From Cupriavidus plantarum (GTDB taxonomy: Bacteria; Pseudomonadota; Gammaproteobacteria; Burkholderiales; Burkholderiaceae), in contig NZ_CAJPUX010000013.1 in NCBI RefSeq assembly GCF_905397285.1, forward strand, positions 1 to 64,000: a stretch of 64,000 bases of DNA. Reading direction: 5' to 3'. Positions 44,801-53,026 of the stretch are shown piece after piece (position 1 is the stretch's first letter; the number at the start of each line of letters is the position of its first letter). Below the pieces are notes generated by a model, which saw only the letters and a list, made by a program, of their open reading frames with translations, had not been told where the DNA came from and did not search any database. The position numbers and the translations under genes were made by a program.

Positions 44801-44909
44801 CATCACCGCCACGATGCTCACGCTCATCGTGCTGCCGACGCTCTATGAATGGATGGTCGGCCGCAACTGGCCGGATGAAGAAGTCGAAGGCAAAACCGCC
44901 GAGGCCTGA
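41808..44909 (+). CDS. Heavy-metal efflux RND pump (CzcA family)
   Basis: A 1033-residue inner-membrane proton/metal antiporter with 12 helices and two large periplasmic loops. It opens with MISRIVSFALHQKLFVWLGL. Helix 4 carries the acidic triad D393, D399, E406 (GAMDFGIIVDGAVIVVENIF), the pattern of divalent-cation (Zn/Co/Ni/Cd) CzcA/CnrA pumps rather than the monovalent CusA type. Third gene of the operon. A strong hairpin follows the stop. Exact metal is not readable. Confidence 0.93.
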   Translation: MISRIVSFALHQKLFVWLGLLIFIAGGLAAFKNLPIEAFPDVSDIQVNVITLYPGRAAEEVERQVTIPIETALAGTPNSVRVFSHTQFGLSFMMVTFNDKATDVTARQQILERLRGVDLPDGVSPELAPLSTAIGEIYRFRLTGKGYSAQELRTLQDWVVEKNLRQVPGVADLVTIGGTIKQYEVNPNLARMRDAKISLSQLFTALQRANSNAGGGSVSHGRQQYLLRSLGSYRTSADIANTVVAENNGTPILVKDIAEVKIGAAPPQGLMGQDNEDDIVSGIVVMRKGENPSIVLESLKQKIEMLNGSILPKGVKIVPYYDRSTLIDKTLHTVFGNLVEGALLVMAVLYLFLANVRAAAIVALVIPLALLSTFLGLTWVGIPANLLSLGAMDFGIIVDGAVIVVENIFKRLGELKEQQIKDKKARLYAILQATTEVGRPTVFSMVIIIAAHIPIFTLQRHEGKIFAPMAYTVTGALIGSLILSLTVVPLLCHLLLTKNISHEDNFIVRHSKRLYEPILTWALGHKKAVVGVSLGLLVATVGVGKFLGSEFLPELDEGSMWVSFDLPASVSIDEAREQAHILRDVIRKTPEVNTTISKVGRPDDGTDPKLINTVEILVDLKGDKQWRAGYDKRKIITEIDRNLRALPGIEPNFSQPVRDNILESISQIKGQIVIKVQSDSLEHNKQVADQILANVQTVKGVMRAFIDRDGELPQYVLDFDRAQAARYGINVADVQDLMETALAGKAATELWEGERHFSVAVRLKPNERELPNLPNIFMQTADGAQVPLSQLVTFRAASGAMNISRENGQRTTSIGIFIRDRDMGSVVKDMQALVKKNVKTDDVKIGWSGEFENQERAMARLSIVVPLSVLLIFLLLFNAFKSFKSATLIISNIPFALIGGVFALFITGIPLSVSAAIGFIALFGQAVLNGVVMVTYFNQLRDEGMPLRQAVLTGSMDRLRTVLMTALLAMLGLFPMAISRAIGSETQRPLAIVIIGGLITATMLTLIVLPTLYEWMVGRNWPDEEVEGKTAEA

Positions 44910-44921
44910 GCAGCGAAAAAG

Positions 44922-44950
44922 GGGGCGGCGGCAGTGCCTGCCGCCGCCCC
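44922..44950 (+). terminator. Rho-independent terminator after the efflux operon
   Basis: A perfect 13-base stem (ggggcggcggcag / ctgccgccgcccc) with a 3-base loop, preceded by a GAAAAAG run and followed by tcttct. It ends the RND operon and, with the A-run on its left, could also act on the leftward DUF883 gene. Confidence 0.8.
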
Positions 44951-44972
44951 TCTTCTCAGCGGGTAAGGGCGA

Positions 44973-45317
44973 TCAGTCGCGATAATGCGGCCGGCAGAGC
45001 AGCGCCCCTAGCAAGAATCCAATTCCCGCCGCCATCCCAAGCGCCCGCACCGGCTCCCGGTGCACATAATCCTTCGCGCACTCCTGGGCATGCTCCATCC
45101 GCTCGCAGGCATTGGCCGTCAGCGACTGCAACGCGTTCGAGCCGTGCTCCGCCTTGGCGAGGAATTTCTGCTTGGCCGCATCCACGGCGTCGCCGGTCAA
45201 ACTGGGTAGCTGCGAAATCAGGTCGTCGAGATCCCGCGCGAGCTGGTCGCCTTTGGCGCGCAGTTGAGACGTGCTGTTGGAAGCAGAGTCCTGCGGATCG
45301 AGATTGTTGGGGTCCAT
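44973..45317 (-). CDS. DUF883 (YqjD/ElaB-like) membrane-anchored protein
   Basis: A 114-residue protein: a long charged amphipathic helix region (LRAKGDQLARDLDDLISQLP) and a C-terminal membrane helix (ALGMAAGIGFLLGALLC) with the family's REPVRALG lead-in. In E. coli relatives bind the inner membrane and ribosomes in stationary phase. ATG at 45317; upstream open frame ignored. Confidence 0.87.
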   Translation of the reverse strand: MDPNNLDPQDSASNSTSQLRAKGDQLARDLDDLISQLPSLTGDAVDAAKQKFLAKAEHGSNALQSLTANACERMEHAQECAKDYVHREPVRALGMAAGIGFLLGALLCRPHYRD

Positions 45318-45518
45318 GTCGCTCTCCGTTGATTGATTTGGTGAGAGCGTGGTCCCGCGCAGATTCCGTACCAGGCATCCGAACCGCCGGAAGCGCCCGT
45401 CGTACCGTGGCGGAAGATATCGGCCGTGAAAGAACCGCAACCGCAGGCAAGAGCGATTTTGTAAATTTCGCCCATGCCCGCGTTCAAGGTGAGGGACGTC
45501 AGGGAGGTCAGGGACCGG

Positions 45519-45932
45519 TCAGCCCTTGCGATGCGCATCCCGGTCGAGCGCCACTTCCGCCTCATTGCCACTGAAGCCCTTGTAATACAGATGCACGCCA
45601 ATCGCGAGCGAATCGTGGCGAATCTCGTTGAGGGCCTTCCATGCCTTCACCGGATCCTTGAACACGAGGTAATGCGCCTCCTGTTCGATCAGCTCGGCCA
45701 CCTTGTGCAGACCATGCACGTGCAGCGCATTGACGAGCGCGTCGAGGCTGCGGTGGGTGCGCGCATCGGTCCGCGGATACAGCATGTGCAGCACGGCCAC
45801 GCGTTGGTCGGCCATCGTGCCCGACCACGCGGTAACGATGTCCTGATGGCGGATCGCGGTCACCACGTCGTCGGCGGCAACGGCCGGAACGTCGGTGGAG
45901 GCGGGAAGCAGGGTGTCAGGGGTGAGTCGCAT
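45519..45932 (-). CDS. Conserved-looking hypothetical protein, 137 residues
   Basis: A soluble protein (MRLTPDTLLPASTDVPAVAA ... ALHVHGLHKVAELIEQEAHY) rich in His, with helical middle. AGGAGCTTCCC-type ribosome site before the ATG. No family recognised. The codon pattern and isolated position with its own promoter region support a real gene. Confidence 0.6.
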   Translation of the reverse strand: MRLTPDTLLPASTDVPAVAADDVVTAIRHQDIVTAWSGTMADQRVAVLHMLYPRTDARTHRSLDALVNALHVHGLHKVAELIEQEAHYLVFKDPVKAWKALNEIRHDSLAIGVHLYYKGFSGNEAEVALDRDAHRKG

Positions 45933-46183
45933 GATGGGAAGCTCCTTTGGCAGGCGATTCGAAGTCCCTACTCTAGGCCAACCATTGCGAAGTAACAGCC
46001 CGATTCCGCTAACGGACTGTTTCGGTTTATGAACGAATCCGGACGGAACTTTCCACCTTTCAATCTTTGAAAGAAACGACCGAGGCGTGGCGCGGGCAAG
46101 CGGCTCACGCTCGCGATCGGTGCGGCATGCGAGGCTGCGGCGTATATTAGCGCTTTGATTTTTTCTTACAAAACGGGGGAGCG

Positions 46184-46969
46184 ATGGATCTGCAATTGAA
46201 GGGCAAGGTCGTGCTGGTCACGGGTGGCAGCAAGGGCATCGGCCTCGCGTGCGCGCGCCTGTTCGCGCAGGAAGGCGCAAAAGTCGCCATCGCCGCGCGT
46301 AACCCGGAAGGCCTGGAAACCGCCGTGGCAAAGCTTGCCGCCGAGGGCCTGACCATCAAGGGCTTCTCCGCCGACCTCACTGTGCCCGCCGAAGCCGCCG
46401 CCTTGCGCGAGAGCGTGCAAGCCGCGCTCGGTCCGATCGACGTGCTCGTGAACTCCGCCGGCGCGGCCAAACGCACGCCCGCGGAACAGCTCACGGCCGC
46501 GCACTGGCACGCGGCCATGGAAGCCAAGTACTTCACGTACATCCACATGATGGAAGCCGTGCTGCCGGGCATGGCCGAGCGCCGCACCGGCAATATCGTC
46601 AACGTGGTGGGTGTCGGCGGCCGGGTCGCCTCGACGTTCCATCTCGGCGGCGGTGCCGCTAACGCGGCGTTGATGCTGGCGTCGACGGGCCTTGCCAATG
46701 CGTATGCGAGGCATGGCATCCGGATTAACGCGGTCAACCCGGGCACGACGGAGACCGATCGCTACCATGCGCGCATGGAGGTGGAAGCCGCCGCCGCCCA
46801 CGTCAGCAAGGAAGAGGCGATGCGCGCGCTCACCGACAAGATGCCGATGGGCCGTCTGGCCTTGCCCGAGGAGGTCGCCGACATGGTGGTGTTCCTGGGT
46901 TCCGGACGCGCGGCATACGTCAACGGCGCCGTCATCGCCATCGACGGTGCGGCAAACCCCGTGCCCTGA
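46184..46969 (+). CDS. SDR-family protein lacking the YxxxK motif
   Basis: A 261-residue Rossmann protein: VTGGSKGIGLACARLFAQEG, VNSAGAAKRTP, INAVNPGTTETDR and AAYVNGAVIAIDGAANPVP. At the catalytic position the sequence reads G-G-A-A-N (Gly156, Asn160) instead of Y-x-x-x-K. This is the second such SDR in the window. GGGGGAG before the ATG is a clear ribosome site. Substrate unknown. Confidence 0.87.
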   Translation: MDLQLKGKVVLVTGGSKGIGLACARLFAQEGAKVAIAARNPEGLETAVAKLAAEGLTIKGFSADLTVPAEAAALRESVQAALGPIDVLVNSAGAAKRTPAEQLTAAHWHAAMEAKYFTYIHMMEAVLPGMAERRTGNIVNVVGVGGRVASTFHLGGGAANAALMLASTGLANAYARHGIRINAVNPGTTETDRYHARMEVEAAAAHVSKEEAMRALTDKMPMGRLALPEEVADMVVFLGSGRAAYVNGAVIAIDGAANPVP

Positions 46970-47008
46970 TTCCTGCTGCGGGAAAAACAAAATCAGAACC
47001 AAAAGCAA

Positions 47009-47047
47009 AACGCCCCACTCCGCCCTGAAAGGGGCGAAGGGGGCGTT
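47009..47047 (-). terminator. Terminator of the DPYTDGAK protein gene
   Basis: On the minus strand the stem AACGCCCC ... GGGGCGTT is followed directly by TTGCTTTTGG and further T-runs. It lies 44 bases after the stop of the leftward repeat-protein gene. A second hairpin (ggtccctcc / ggagggacc, 47052-47075) lies between, without a T-run. Confidence 0.7.
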
Positions 47048-47090
47048 CCATGGTCCCTCCCCGCGAGGAGGGACCGGCGAGCCAAACCGC

Positions 47091-47417
47091 TTACTGCTTC
47101 TTGGCGCCGTCGGTGTACGGATCAGCCTTGCCGGTCTTCGCACCGTCGGTGTACGGGTCACGGGCGCCGGACTTGGCGCCGTCGGTGTACGGGTCGCGCT
47201 TGCTGTTCACCAGGTCCGAACGCGTCGAACCCGACTTGGCGCCGTCGGTGTACGGGTCGAACTTGCCAGTCTTGGCGCCGTCCGTGTACGGATCCGGCTT
47301 GCCGGTCTTGGCGCCTTGCGTGTACGGGTCGACTTGCTTTTGCTGCGCAATGGCCAGCGGCGCGGCAACCACGGCCGTGGCCGCGACGATCAGACTGAGG
47401 AGATGGGTCTTCTTCAT
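47091..47417 (-). CDS. Secreted DPYTDGAK repeat protein, 108 residues
   Basis: ATG 47417 gives a signal peptide (MKKTHLLSLIVAATAVVAAP ... AIAQQ) followed almost only by repeats of the 11-residue unit DPYTDGAKTGK; five good DPYTDGAK copies and one DPYTQGAK are seen, with one spacer (STRSDLVNSKR). The mature protein is hydrophilic and probably unstructured and periplasmic. Its own terminator and upstream region suggest a single-gene unit. Function unknown; the plus-strand frame across it is a shadow. Confidence 0.8.
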   Translation of the reverse strand: MKKTHLLSLIVAATAVVAAPLAIAQQKQVDPYTQGAKTGKPDPYTDGAKTGKFDPYTDGAKSGSTRSDLVNSKRDPYTDGAKSGARDPYTDGAKTGKADPYTDGAKKQ

Positions 47418-47679
47418 AAGGTGCCTCGCGATGTAGTAATTGGGCGCGATCCGAATACCTGTGTCGACTGCGCCCCGCGTCGATCGGACAGGCAGCTTAA
47501 AACTGCACTCCTGCAAGCATAGCCTTCTGTCAGTGCAGAGGACACTATGCCTTAGTTTTAGGTGACGCACGCATTGGTTGTGCCACCGTTGTGGATGTCT
47601 TGAAGTTCATATATACGCGAGACCCTTGTAGCTTGTACGTGTAAAGGCGTCAAACCGGCCCGATCTGCGCGTATCTCGC

Positions 47680-48126
47680 TCAATGCGGCTTGCCATTGCG
47701 CGCCCGGAGATGCCGGGTTTCACGAATGGCGTGCTGTGGCACATCTTCCACACCGTCGCCGTTTTCTGCCGCCGAGGCAGACGCCAGGATAGCGGGCATC
47801 CCGAGCCAGTGGCCCCAGGTATCGAGCCACGCACGCTGCGAGGCGCAGCCCAGTTCCAGCAGCGCGGACGCGTAATGGAGCGGGATGGACAGCATGGGGA
47901 TCTGGTTGGTCATCTGCCGGACGTACGCCGACTCCGGGTCCTGCACCACGAACATGGACGCCCAGTCGAACCGGGCCTCGTCGAACATGGAACGCGCAAA
48001 ATCGGTATTCAGGCCCATCAGCCGGGCCCAGCTCTCGGTGAACTGCTGACCTTCGACGGCACCCATGGCCTGAAGGTGGGGGAAAAACGCCGTCATCGGC
48101 CACAGTGTCGGTGGAATGCTTTGCAT
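47680..48126 (-). CDS. Phasin-like hypothetical protein, 148 residues
   Basis: An amphipathic helical protein (MQSIPPTLWPMTAFFPHLQA, FTESWARLMGLNTDFARSMF, LHYASALLELGCASQRAWLD). The pattern recalls PHA-granule-associated phasins but no firm family signature is seen. ATG 48126 is chosen as the start of the well-behaved sequence. Confidence 0.55.
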   Translation of the reverse strand: MQSIPPTLWPMTAFFPHLQAMGAVEGQQFTESWARLMGLNTDFARSMFDEARFDWASMFVVQDPESAYVRQMTNQIPMLSIPLHYASALLELGCASQRAWLDTWGHWLGMPAILASASAAENGDGVEDVPQHAIRETRHLRARNGKPH

Positions 48127-48422
48127 GGTGTTGGCTCCAGTGAAAAGCGCTGTGGTGAAAATCAAGCTTACCGGCATTCTGGGCGCGGTCAAACAACCTT
48201 TGCATGCGGGTAAGCAGGGGGGCGGGCTGGCACGGTTGTCGCAGCGGCGTCGGAAACGGCCGTTTGAAAGTGGGCCCGCGAGCGGGCAGGGCCTTCACGA
48301 TTTGTGATCCCCCCATGCCGGATGGGGACTATTCTGGCAGCAGGGGTAGCGATAGAGTCCCCGATTCAGCCGGATCCCATGATTCGGCTCAAGATTCCAA
48401 CGATCCCCGAGGAGACTGCATC

Positions 48423-49418
48423 ATGAAAACGATGCCACGCCGCCGCATGGCGCTCAAGGCCATGGTCGGCGCCGCCGCCCTGCTGGCCGGTGCTTCCCTG
48501 CATGTTGCCCACGCCGCCGATGCCTGGCCCAGCAAGCCGATCACGCTGGTCGTCCCGTTCGCCGCGGGCGGCACCACCGACATCGTCGGCCGCGCGGTCG
48601 GCCAGAAGCTCGGCGAGGCGCTGGGTCAGCCCGTGGTGGTGGACAACCGGCCGGGCGCCGGCGGCACGCTCGGCGCGGCCAACGTGGCGCGCGCCCAGCC
48701 CGACGGCTATACGTTCCTGCTGGCGACCATCGCCCACACGATGGCGCCCGGCATCTACAAGTCGCTGCCGTACGATTTCCAGAAAGACCTCGAGCCCATC
48801 GGCATGGTCGCGTCTACGCCGAACGTGCTGATCGTCAACGAACAGATTCCGGTCAAGACGGTGCAGGAGCTCATCGCCTACATCAAGGCGCATCCGGGCA
48901 AGGTGAACTACGGTTCGGCCGGTATCGGCAGCACCGAACACATGTCGGGTGAACTGTTCCGCGCTGCCACGGGCACCGATATCTCGCACGTGCCGTACAA
49001 GGGCGGCGCGCCGATGATGACGGACATCATCGCCGGCCAGATCCAGATGGCGATCGAAACGAGCCCCTCGGCGTATCCGCATATCAAGAGCGGCAAGGTG
49101 CGCGCGCTGGCCGTGACGTCGGCCAAGCGTTCGCCCGCCTATCCCGGCCTGCCCACCGTGGCGGAGAGCGGGGTGCCCGGCTACGAGGTGGTGACGTGGT
49201 ACGCGCTGATGGCGCCGCGCGGCACGCCCGAGGCGATCAAGCAGCGCGCGGGCGCCGAACTGGCCAAGGTGCTCAAGCAGCCGGACGTCGTGAAGCGCTT
49301 CGACGAGCAGGGCGTAAGCGCGGGGGACATGAACGCGCAGCAGCTTGGCGCGTTCATCAAGACCGAGACCGCCAAGTGGGTCAAGGTGGCCAAGGACTCC
49401 GGCGCCAAGGCCGAATAA
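48423..49418 (+). CDS. Bug-family tripartite tricarboxylate transporter binding protein
   Basis: A 331-residue periplasmic binding protein with a signal peptide (MPRRRMALKAMVGAAALLAG ... HAADAWP) and the Bug motifs KPITLVVPFAAGGTTDIVGR, VVDNRPGAGGTLGAANVAR and QPDGYTFLL. A GAGGAG ribosome site precedes ATG 48423. It converges on the 2-hydroxyacid dehydrogenase of the GntR-controlled operon; it may bring in that operon's substrate (inference). Confidence 0.92.
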   Translation: MKTMPRRRMALKAMVGAAALLAGASLHVAHAADAWPSKPITLVVPFAAGGTTDIVGRAVGQKLGEALGQPVVVDNRPGAGGTLGAANVARAQPDGYTFLLATIAHTMAPGIYKSLPYDFQKDLEPIGMVASTPNVLIVNEQIPVKTVQELIAYIKAHPGKVNYGSAGIGSTEHMSGELFRAATGTDISHVPYKGGAPMMTDIIAGQIQMAIETSPSAYPHIKSGKVRALAVTSAKRSPAYPGLPTVAESGVPGYEVVTWYALMAPRGTPEAIKQRAGAELAKVLKQPDVVKRFDEQGVSAGDMNAQQLGAFIKTETAKWVKVAKDSGAKAE

Positions 49419-49424
49419 CCGCGA

Positions 49425-50363
49425 TTACACGGCGGACTTCAACACCTTGCCGGTCTCGAAAAACGCCTGCAGGTTGTCGAACACGAGGTCCGCCATTGCC
49501 TTGCGGGTCTCGTGCGTGCCGCTGGCCACGTGGGGCAGCAGCACGACGTTATCGAGCTTGTACAAGGCCTCCGGCACATGGGGCTCGTTCTCGAAGACAT
49601 CGAGACCCGCGCCCGCGATGCGCTTGTTGGACAGCGCATCGATCAGCGCCGCCTCATCCACCACGGTACCGCGCGCGATATTGATCAGGTAGCCCTTCGG
49701 CCCGAGCGCCTCCAGCACGCTGGCCGAGACCAGATGCTTCGTGGACGGGCCGCCAGACGTCGCCAGCACCAGAAAGTCCGCCCAACGCGCCAGCGCCTCG
49801 ATCGACGGCTCGAAGCCGTACGACACGCCTTCCTGCGCCTTGCGGCCGAAGTAACGCACTTCCATGTCGAAGCCGCTCGAACGCCTGGCGATGACATGGC
49901 CGATGCGGCCGAGGCCGACGATCCCGAGGCGCTTGCCACTCACGCGCGTGGTCAGCGGATAAGCCGCCTTCGGCCACTCGCCCCGGCGAACATAACGGTC
50001 CGCCGCGCTCACCTGCCGCGCCGCATCCATCAGCAGGGCCCATGCCGTGTCAGCGACGCAGTCGTTGAGGACGTCCGGCGTATAGCCCACGGCAATACCG
50101 CGCGCACGCGCGGCGTCGAGGTCGATCTTGTCCAGGCCTACGCCGAAGCTCGAAATCACGCGCAGAGAAGGCAGCGCCGCGATGGTCGCCGCATCGACGC
50201 CCGTGGCCGCGCGCGCGGTCAGCGCCACGAAGTCCGCACCGTGCTTCGCGAGGAAGCCCGCCGGATCCGTCTCGGCCCAGAACGGGTGCACGTCGAAGTG
50301 CTCGGCGAGCCGGGCTTCGATATGTTCGGGAAGGCGGCCATGCTGCAGAAGACGGGGTTTCAT
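49425..50363 (-). CDS. D-2-hydroxyacid dehydrogenase (glyoxylate/hydroxypyruvate reductase-like)
   Basis: A 312-residue NAD(P)H-dependent enzyme of the D-isomer 2-hydroxyacid dehydrogenase family. Motifs: ISSFGVGLDKIDLDAARARG, the nucleotide loop LGIVGLGRIGHVIARR, NIARGTVVDEAALIDAL, GLDVFENEP and the catalytic His in LLPHVASGT. Last gene of the leftward operon after the dehydratase and the RraA-type protein; it would reduce a 2-oxo acid product. Confidence 0.92.
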   Translation of the reverse strand: MKPRLLQHGRLPEHIEARLAEHFDVHPFWAETDPAGFLAKHGADFVALTARAATGVDAATIAALPSLRVISSFGVGLDKIDLDAARARGIAVGYTPDVLNDCVADTAWALLMDAARQVSAADRYVRRGEWPKAAYPLTTRVSGKRLGIVGLGRIGHVIARRSSGFDMEVRYFGRKAQEGVSYGFEPSIEALARWADFLVLATSGGPSTKHLVSASVLEALGPKGYLINIARGTVVDEAALIDALSNKRIAGAGLDVFENEPHVPEALYKLDNVVLLPHVASGTHETRKAMADLVFDNLQAFFETGKVLKSAV

Positions 50364-50397
50364 GCGCGAGTTTCCTGTCAATGAATCGAGTTGGCCA

Positions 50398-51129
50398 TTA
50401 TCGGCCAGAAGCCTTGCGCCATGCGGCAAAATCCGCGCGCGCCTCCTCGGTCGTGGCCGGATAAAGGCCGATGATCGAACGGCCCTTCTTCACTTCTTCC
50501 GTGACGAAGTCCTCGAAAGCGGTCATCTCGACCGCCTCGTCGGCAATTTCCCCGGCGAGTTCGCGCGGAATGATGACCACGCCCTCGCCATCGCCCACAA
50601 CCACATCGCCGGGGAACACGGCGACATCCCCGCAGCCGATCGGCACGTTGAATTCCAGCGCCTGATGCATCGTCAGGTTCGTCGGCGCGGACGGGCGCTG
50701 GTGATAGGACGGAATATCCATCTCCGCGATCTCGGGCGAGTCCCGCAAGCCGCCATCGGTAACGATGCCCGCGCCACCACGCTGCATGAGCCGCGTCACG
50801 AGGATCGAGCCCGCCGACGCGGCGCGCGCGTCCTTGCGGCTGTCGATCACAAGCACCGCGCCAGGCGGGCATTGCTCGATCGCCCGCCGTTGCGGATGGT
50901 TCGGATCCTGGAACACGGTAATCGGATTGAGATCCTCGCGCGCGGGGATATAGCGCAGCGTGAAGGCTTCGCCGACCATCGTCCCATGCTTCACGGCGTG
51001 CTTCGGGTCGAGCGGATGCACATCCTGGATGAACTGGTTACGCAGGCCGCGCTTGAACAGCGCCGTGCACAGCGTGGCCGTGCTCACGGTCTTGAGCTTG
51101 TCGCGCAGGGAAGCGCTGAGCTGGGTCAT
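50398..51129 (-). CDS. RraA-family protein, probable class II pyruvate-type aldolase
   Basis: A 243-residue RraA-fold protein. VTDGGLRDSPEIAEMDIPSY contains the Arg-Asp pair that aldolases of the family (HMG/CHA aldolase) use for metal and substrate, and FPGDVVVGDGEGVVIIPREL is the usual C-terminal signature. Because it sits between a sugar-acid dehydratase and a hydroxyacid dehydrogenase, an aldolase role is more likely than RNase E regulation (inference). Confidence 0.88.
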   Translation of the reverse strand: MTQLSASLRDKLKTVSTATLCTALFKRGLRNQFIQDVHPLDPKHAVKHGTMVGEAFTLRYIPAREDLNPITVFQDPNHPQRRAIEQCPPGAVLVIDSRKDARAASAGSILVTRLMQRGGAGIVTDGGLRDSPEIAEMDIPSYHQRPSAPTNLTMHQALEFNVPIGCGDVAVFPGDVVVGDGEGVVIIPRELAGEIADEAVEMTAFEDFVTEEVKKGRSIIGLYPATTEEARADFAAWRKASGR

Positions 51130-51141
51130 GATGTCCTTCGA

Positions 51142-52878
51142 TCAGTAGATGCTCGGTTCGCCCGCGGACTCGCCGAAGTCCGTCTGCAGGAAGTCGAAGT
51201 CGCAACCGTCGTTGGCCTGGCGAATATGCTGCGCGAACATCCAGCCGTAGCCCCGCCCGAATTTCGGCGGCAGCGGCCGCCAGGCGGCGCGGCGTCGCGC
51301 GAGTTCCTCGTCGGAGACCTCGAGGTGGATGCGGCGCTGGTCGATATCGACGGAAATCATGTCGCCCGTTCGCACCAGCGCGAACGGTCCGCCGATATAC
51401 GCTTCCGGCGAGACGTGGAGGATGCAGGCCCCATAGCTCGTCCCGCTCATGCGCGCGTCCGACATGCGTAGCATGTCGCGCACGCCCGCCTGCACGAGTT
51501 TCTTCGGAATCGGCAGCATGCCCCACTCGGGCATGCCTGGTCCGCCCTGCGGGCCCGCATTGCGAAGGATCAGCACGTGATCGGCCGTCACGTCGAGGTC
51601 GTCGCGCTCGATGGCGGCTTTCATCGACGGATAATCGTCGAATACCAGCGCCGGACCCGTGTGTTTGAAGAAGCGCGGCTCGCACGCGCTCGGCTTGATG
51701 ACGCAGCCATCGGGCGCGATATTGCCCTTGAGCACGGCGAGCGCCCCTTCCTGATACAGCGCGTTGTCGCGCGCGCGGATGACGTCGTCGTTGTAGACCT
51801 CGGCGCCCGCGATGTTTTCGCCAAGCGTGCGGCCCGTGACCGTGGGCGCGTCCAGGTGCAGCTTGTCGCGAATGCGGCTCATCAACGCGGGCAGTCCGCC
51901 GGCGTAATAGAAGTCCTCCATCAGGTACTTGTCGCCGCTCGGCCGGATGTTCGCGAGCACCGGCACGTGGCGGCTCATCGCGTCGAAGTCGTCCAGGCCG
52001 ATGTCGTGCCCCGCGCGCCGCGCCATCGCAATGACGTGGATGATCGCGTTCGTCGAGCAGCCCATCGCCATGGCCACCGCAATCGCATTCTCGTACGACG
52101 CATGCGTCTGTACGCGCGCGGGCGTGAGGTCCTCCCACACCATCTCCACGATGCGCCGGCCGGACTCCGAACACATGCGGATATGGTTGGCATCCGCGGC
52201 GGGAATCGACGACGCGCCCGTCAGCGACATGCCGATGGCCTCGGCGATCGCCGTCATCGTGCTCGCGGTACCCATCGTCATGCACGTGCCGTGGCTGCGC
52301 GCGATGCCGCCCTCGATGCCGATCCATTCGGTCTTGCTGATATTGCCGGCCCGTCGCTCGTCCCAATACTTCCACGCGTCGGAGCCGGAGCCCAGCACAT
52401 TGCCCTTGTAGTTGCCGCGCAGCATCGGGCCCGCCGGCACGTAGATGGCCGGCACGCCCGCGCTGGTCGCGCCCATCAACAGCCCGGGCGTGGTCTTGTC
52501 GCAGCCGCCCATGAGCACCGCGCCGTCGATGGGATGCGATCGGATGAGTTCTTCGGTCTCCATCGCGAGCAGATTCCGATAGAGCATCGTCGTCGGCTTG
52601 ACCGAGCTCTCGGAAAGCGAAATCGCGGGTAGCTCGATCGGGAATCCGCCAGCTTGCAGGATGCCGCGCTTGACATCGTCGACACGCTGCTTGAAGTGCG
52701 AATGGCAGGGGTTGATATCGGACCAGGTATTGACGATCGCGATGACCGGCTTGCCCATCCACTCGTCGGGCGCGTAGCCCATCTGCATGATGCGGGAGCG
52801 ATGACCGGAGGAGCGCAGGTCGTCAGGGGCGAACCAGCGCGCGCTGCGCAGGGATTCGGGCGTCTTGCGTGCCGTCAT
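51142..52878 (-). CDS. IlvD/Edd family sugar-acid dehydratase (L-arabonate dehydratase-like)
   Basis: A 578-residue dehydratase with an Fe-S cluster; cysteines at about 58 (SDINPCHSHF), 126 (MGGCDKTTPG) and 199 (SHGTCMTMGTAST) match the three ligands of pentonate dehydratases. The late motif VLILRNAGPQGGPGMPEWGM is also typical. ATG 52878 is preferred; the frame is open to 52938. First gene of the operon, diverging from the GntR gene across a palindrome. It should convert an aldonate to a 2-keto-3-deoxy acid. Confidence 0.92.
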   Translation of the reverse strand: MTARKTPESLRSARWFAPDDLRSSGHRSRIMQMGYAPDEWMGKPVIAIVNTWSDINPCHSHFKQRVDDVKRGILQAGGFPIELPAISLSESSVKPTTMLYRNLLAMETEELIRSHPIDGAVLMGGCDKTTPGLLMGATSAGVPAIYVPAGPMLRGNYKGNVLGSGSDAWKYWDERRAGNISKTEWIGIEGGIARSHGTCMTMGTASTMTAIAEAIGMSLTGASSIPAADANHIRMCSESGRRIVEMVWEDLTPARVQTHASYENAIAVAMAMGCSTNAIIHVIAMARRAGHDIGLDDFDAMSRHVPVLANIRPSGDKYLMEDFYYAGGLPALMSRIRDKLHLDAPTVTGRTLGENIAGAEVYNDDVIRARDNALYQEGALAVLKGNIAPDGCVIKPSACEPRFFKHTGPALVFDDYPSMKAAIERDDLDVTADHVLILRNAGPQGGPGMPEWGMLPIPKKLVQAGVRDMLRMSDARMSGTSYGACILHVSPEAYIGGPFALVRTGDMISVDIDQRRIHLEVSDEELARRRAAWRPLPPKFGRGYGWMFAQHIRQANDGCDFDFLQTDFGESAGEPSIY

Positions 52879-52963
52879 GGTTGTCTCTTCCATGTCCACA
52901 TTGAAAGCGGAGCCGGTCTGCTGACGAGAGTTCGCCACGCCGGCCTTGATGGCGACGATTAAA

Positions 52964-52981
52964 GCACTAATATATTAGTGC
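52964..52981. promoter_or_regulatory. Perfect 18-bp palindrome, probable GntR operator
   Basis: GCACTAATATATTAGTGC is a perfect inverted repeat in the 148-base region between the divergent dehydratase operon and the GntR-family gene. Its length and AT core fit FadR/FCD-type operators. Binding by the adjacent regulator is inferred. Confidence 0.75.
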
Positions 52982-53026
52982 GTCAATGCGGAATGGCTGC
53001 AACGTTCGGCTAGAATCGCGCCCCAA

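Noticed and set aside
47091..47417. CRISPR-like array
   Set aside because: The repeats are coding, have no unique spacers of even length and give an in-frame protein repeat.
47050..47436. Plus-strand frame with APSVYGS repeats
   Set aside because: It mirrors the DPYTDGAK repeats of the minus-strand gene, which has a signal peptide and a terminator.
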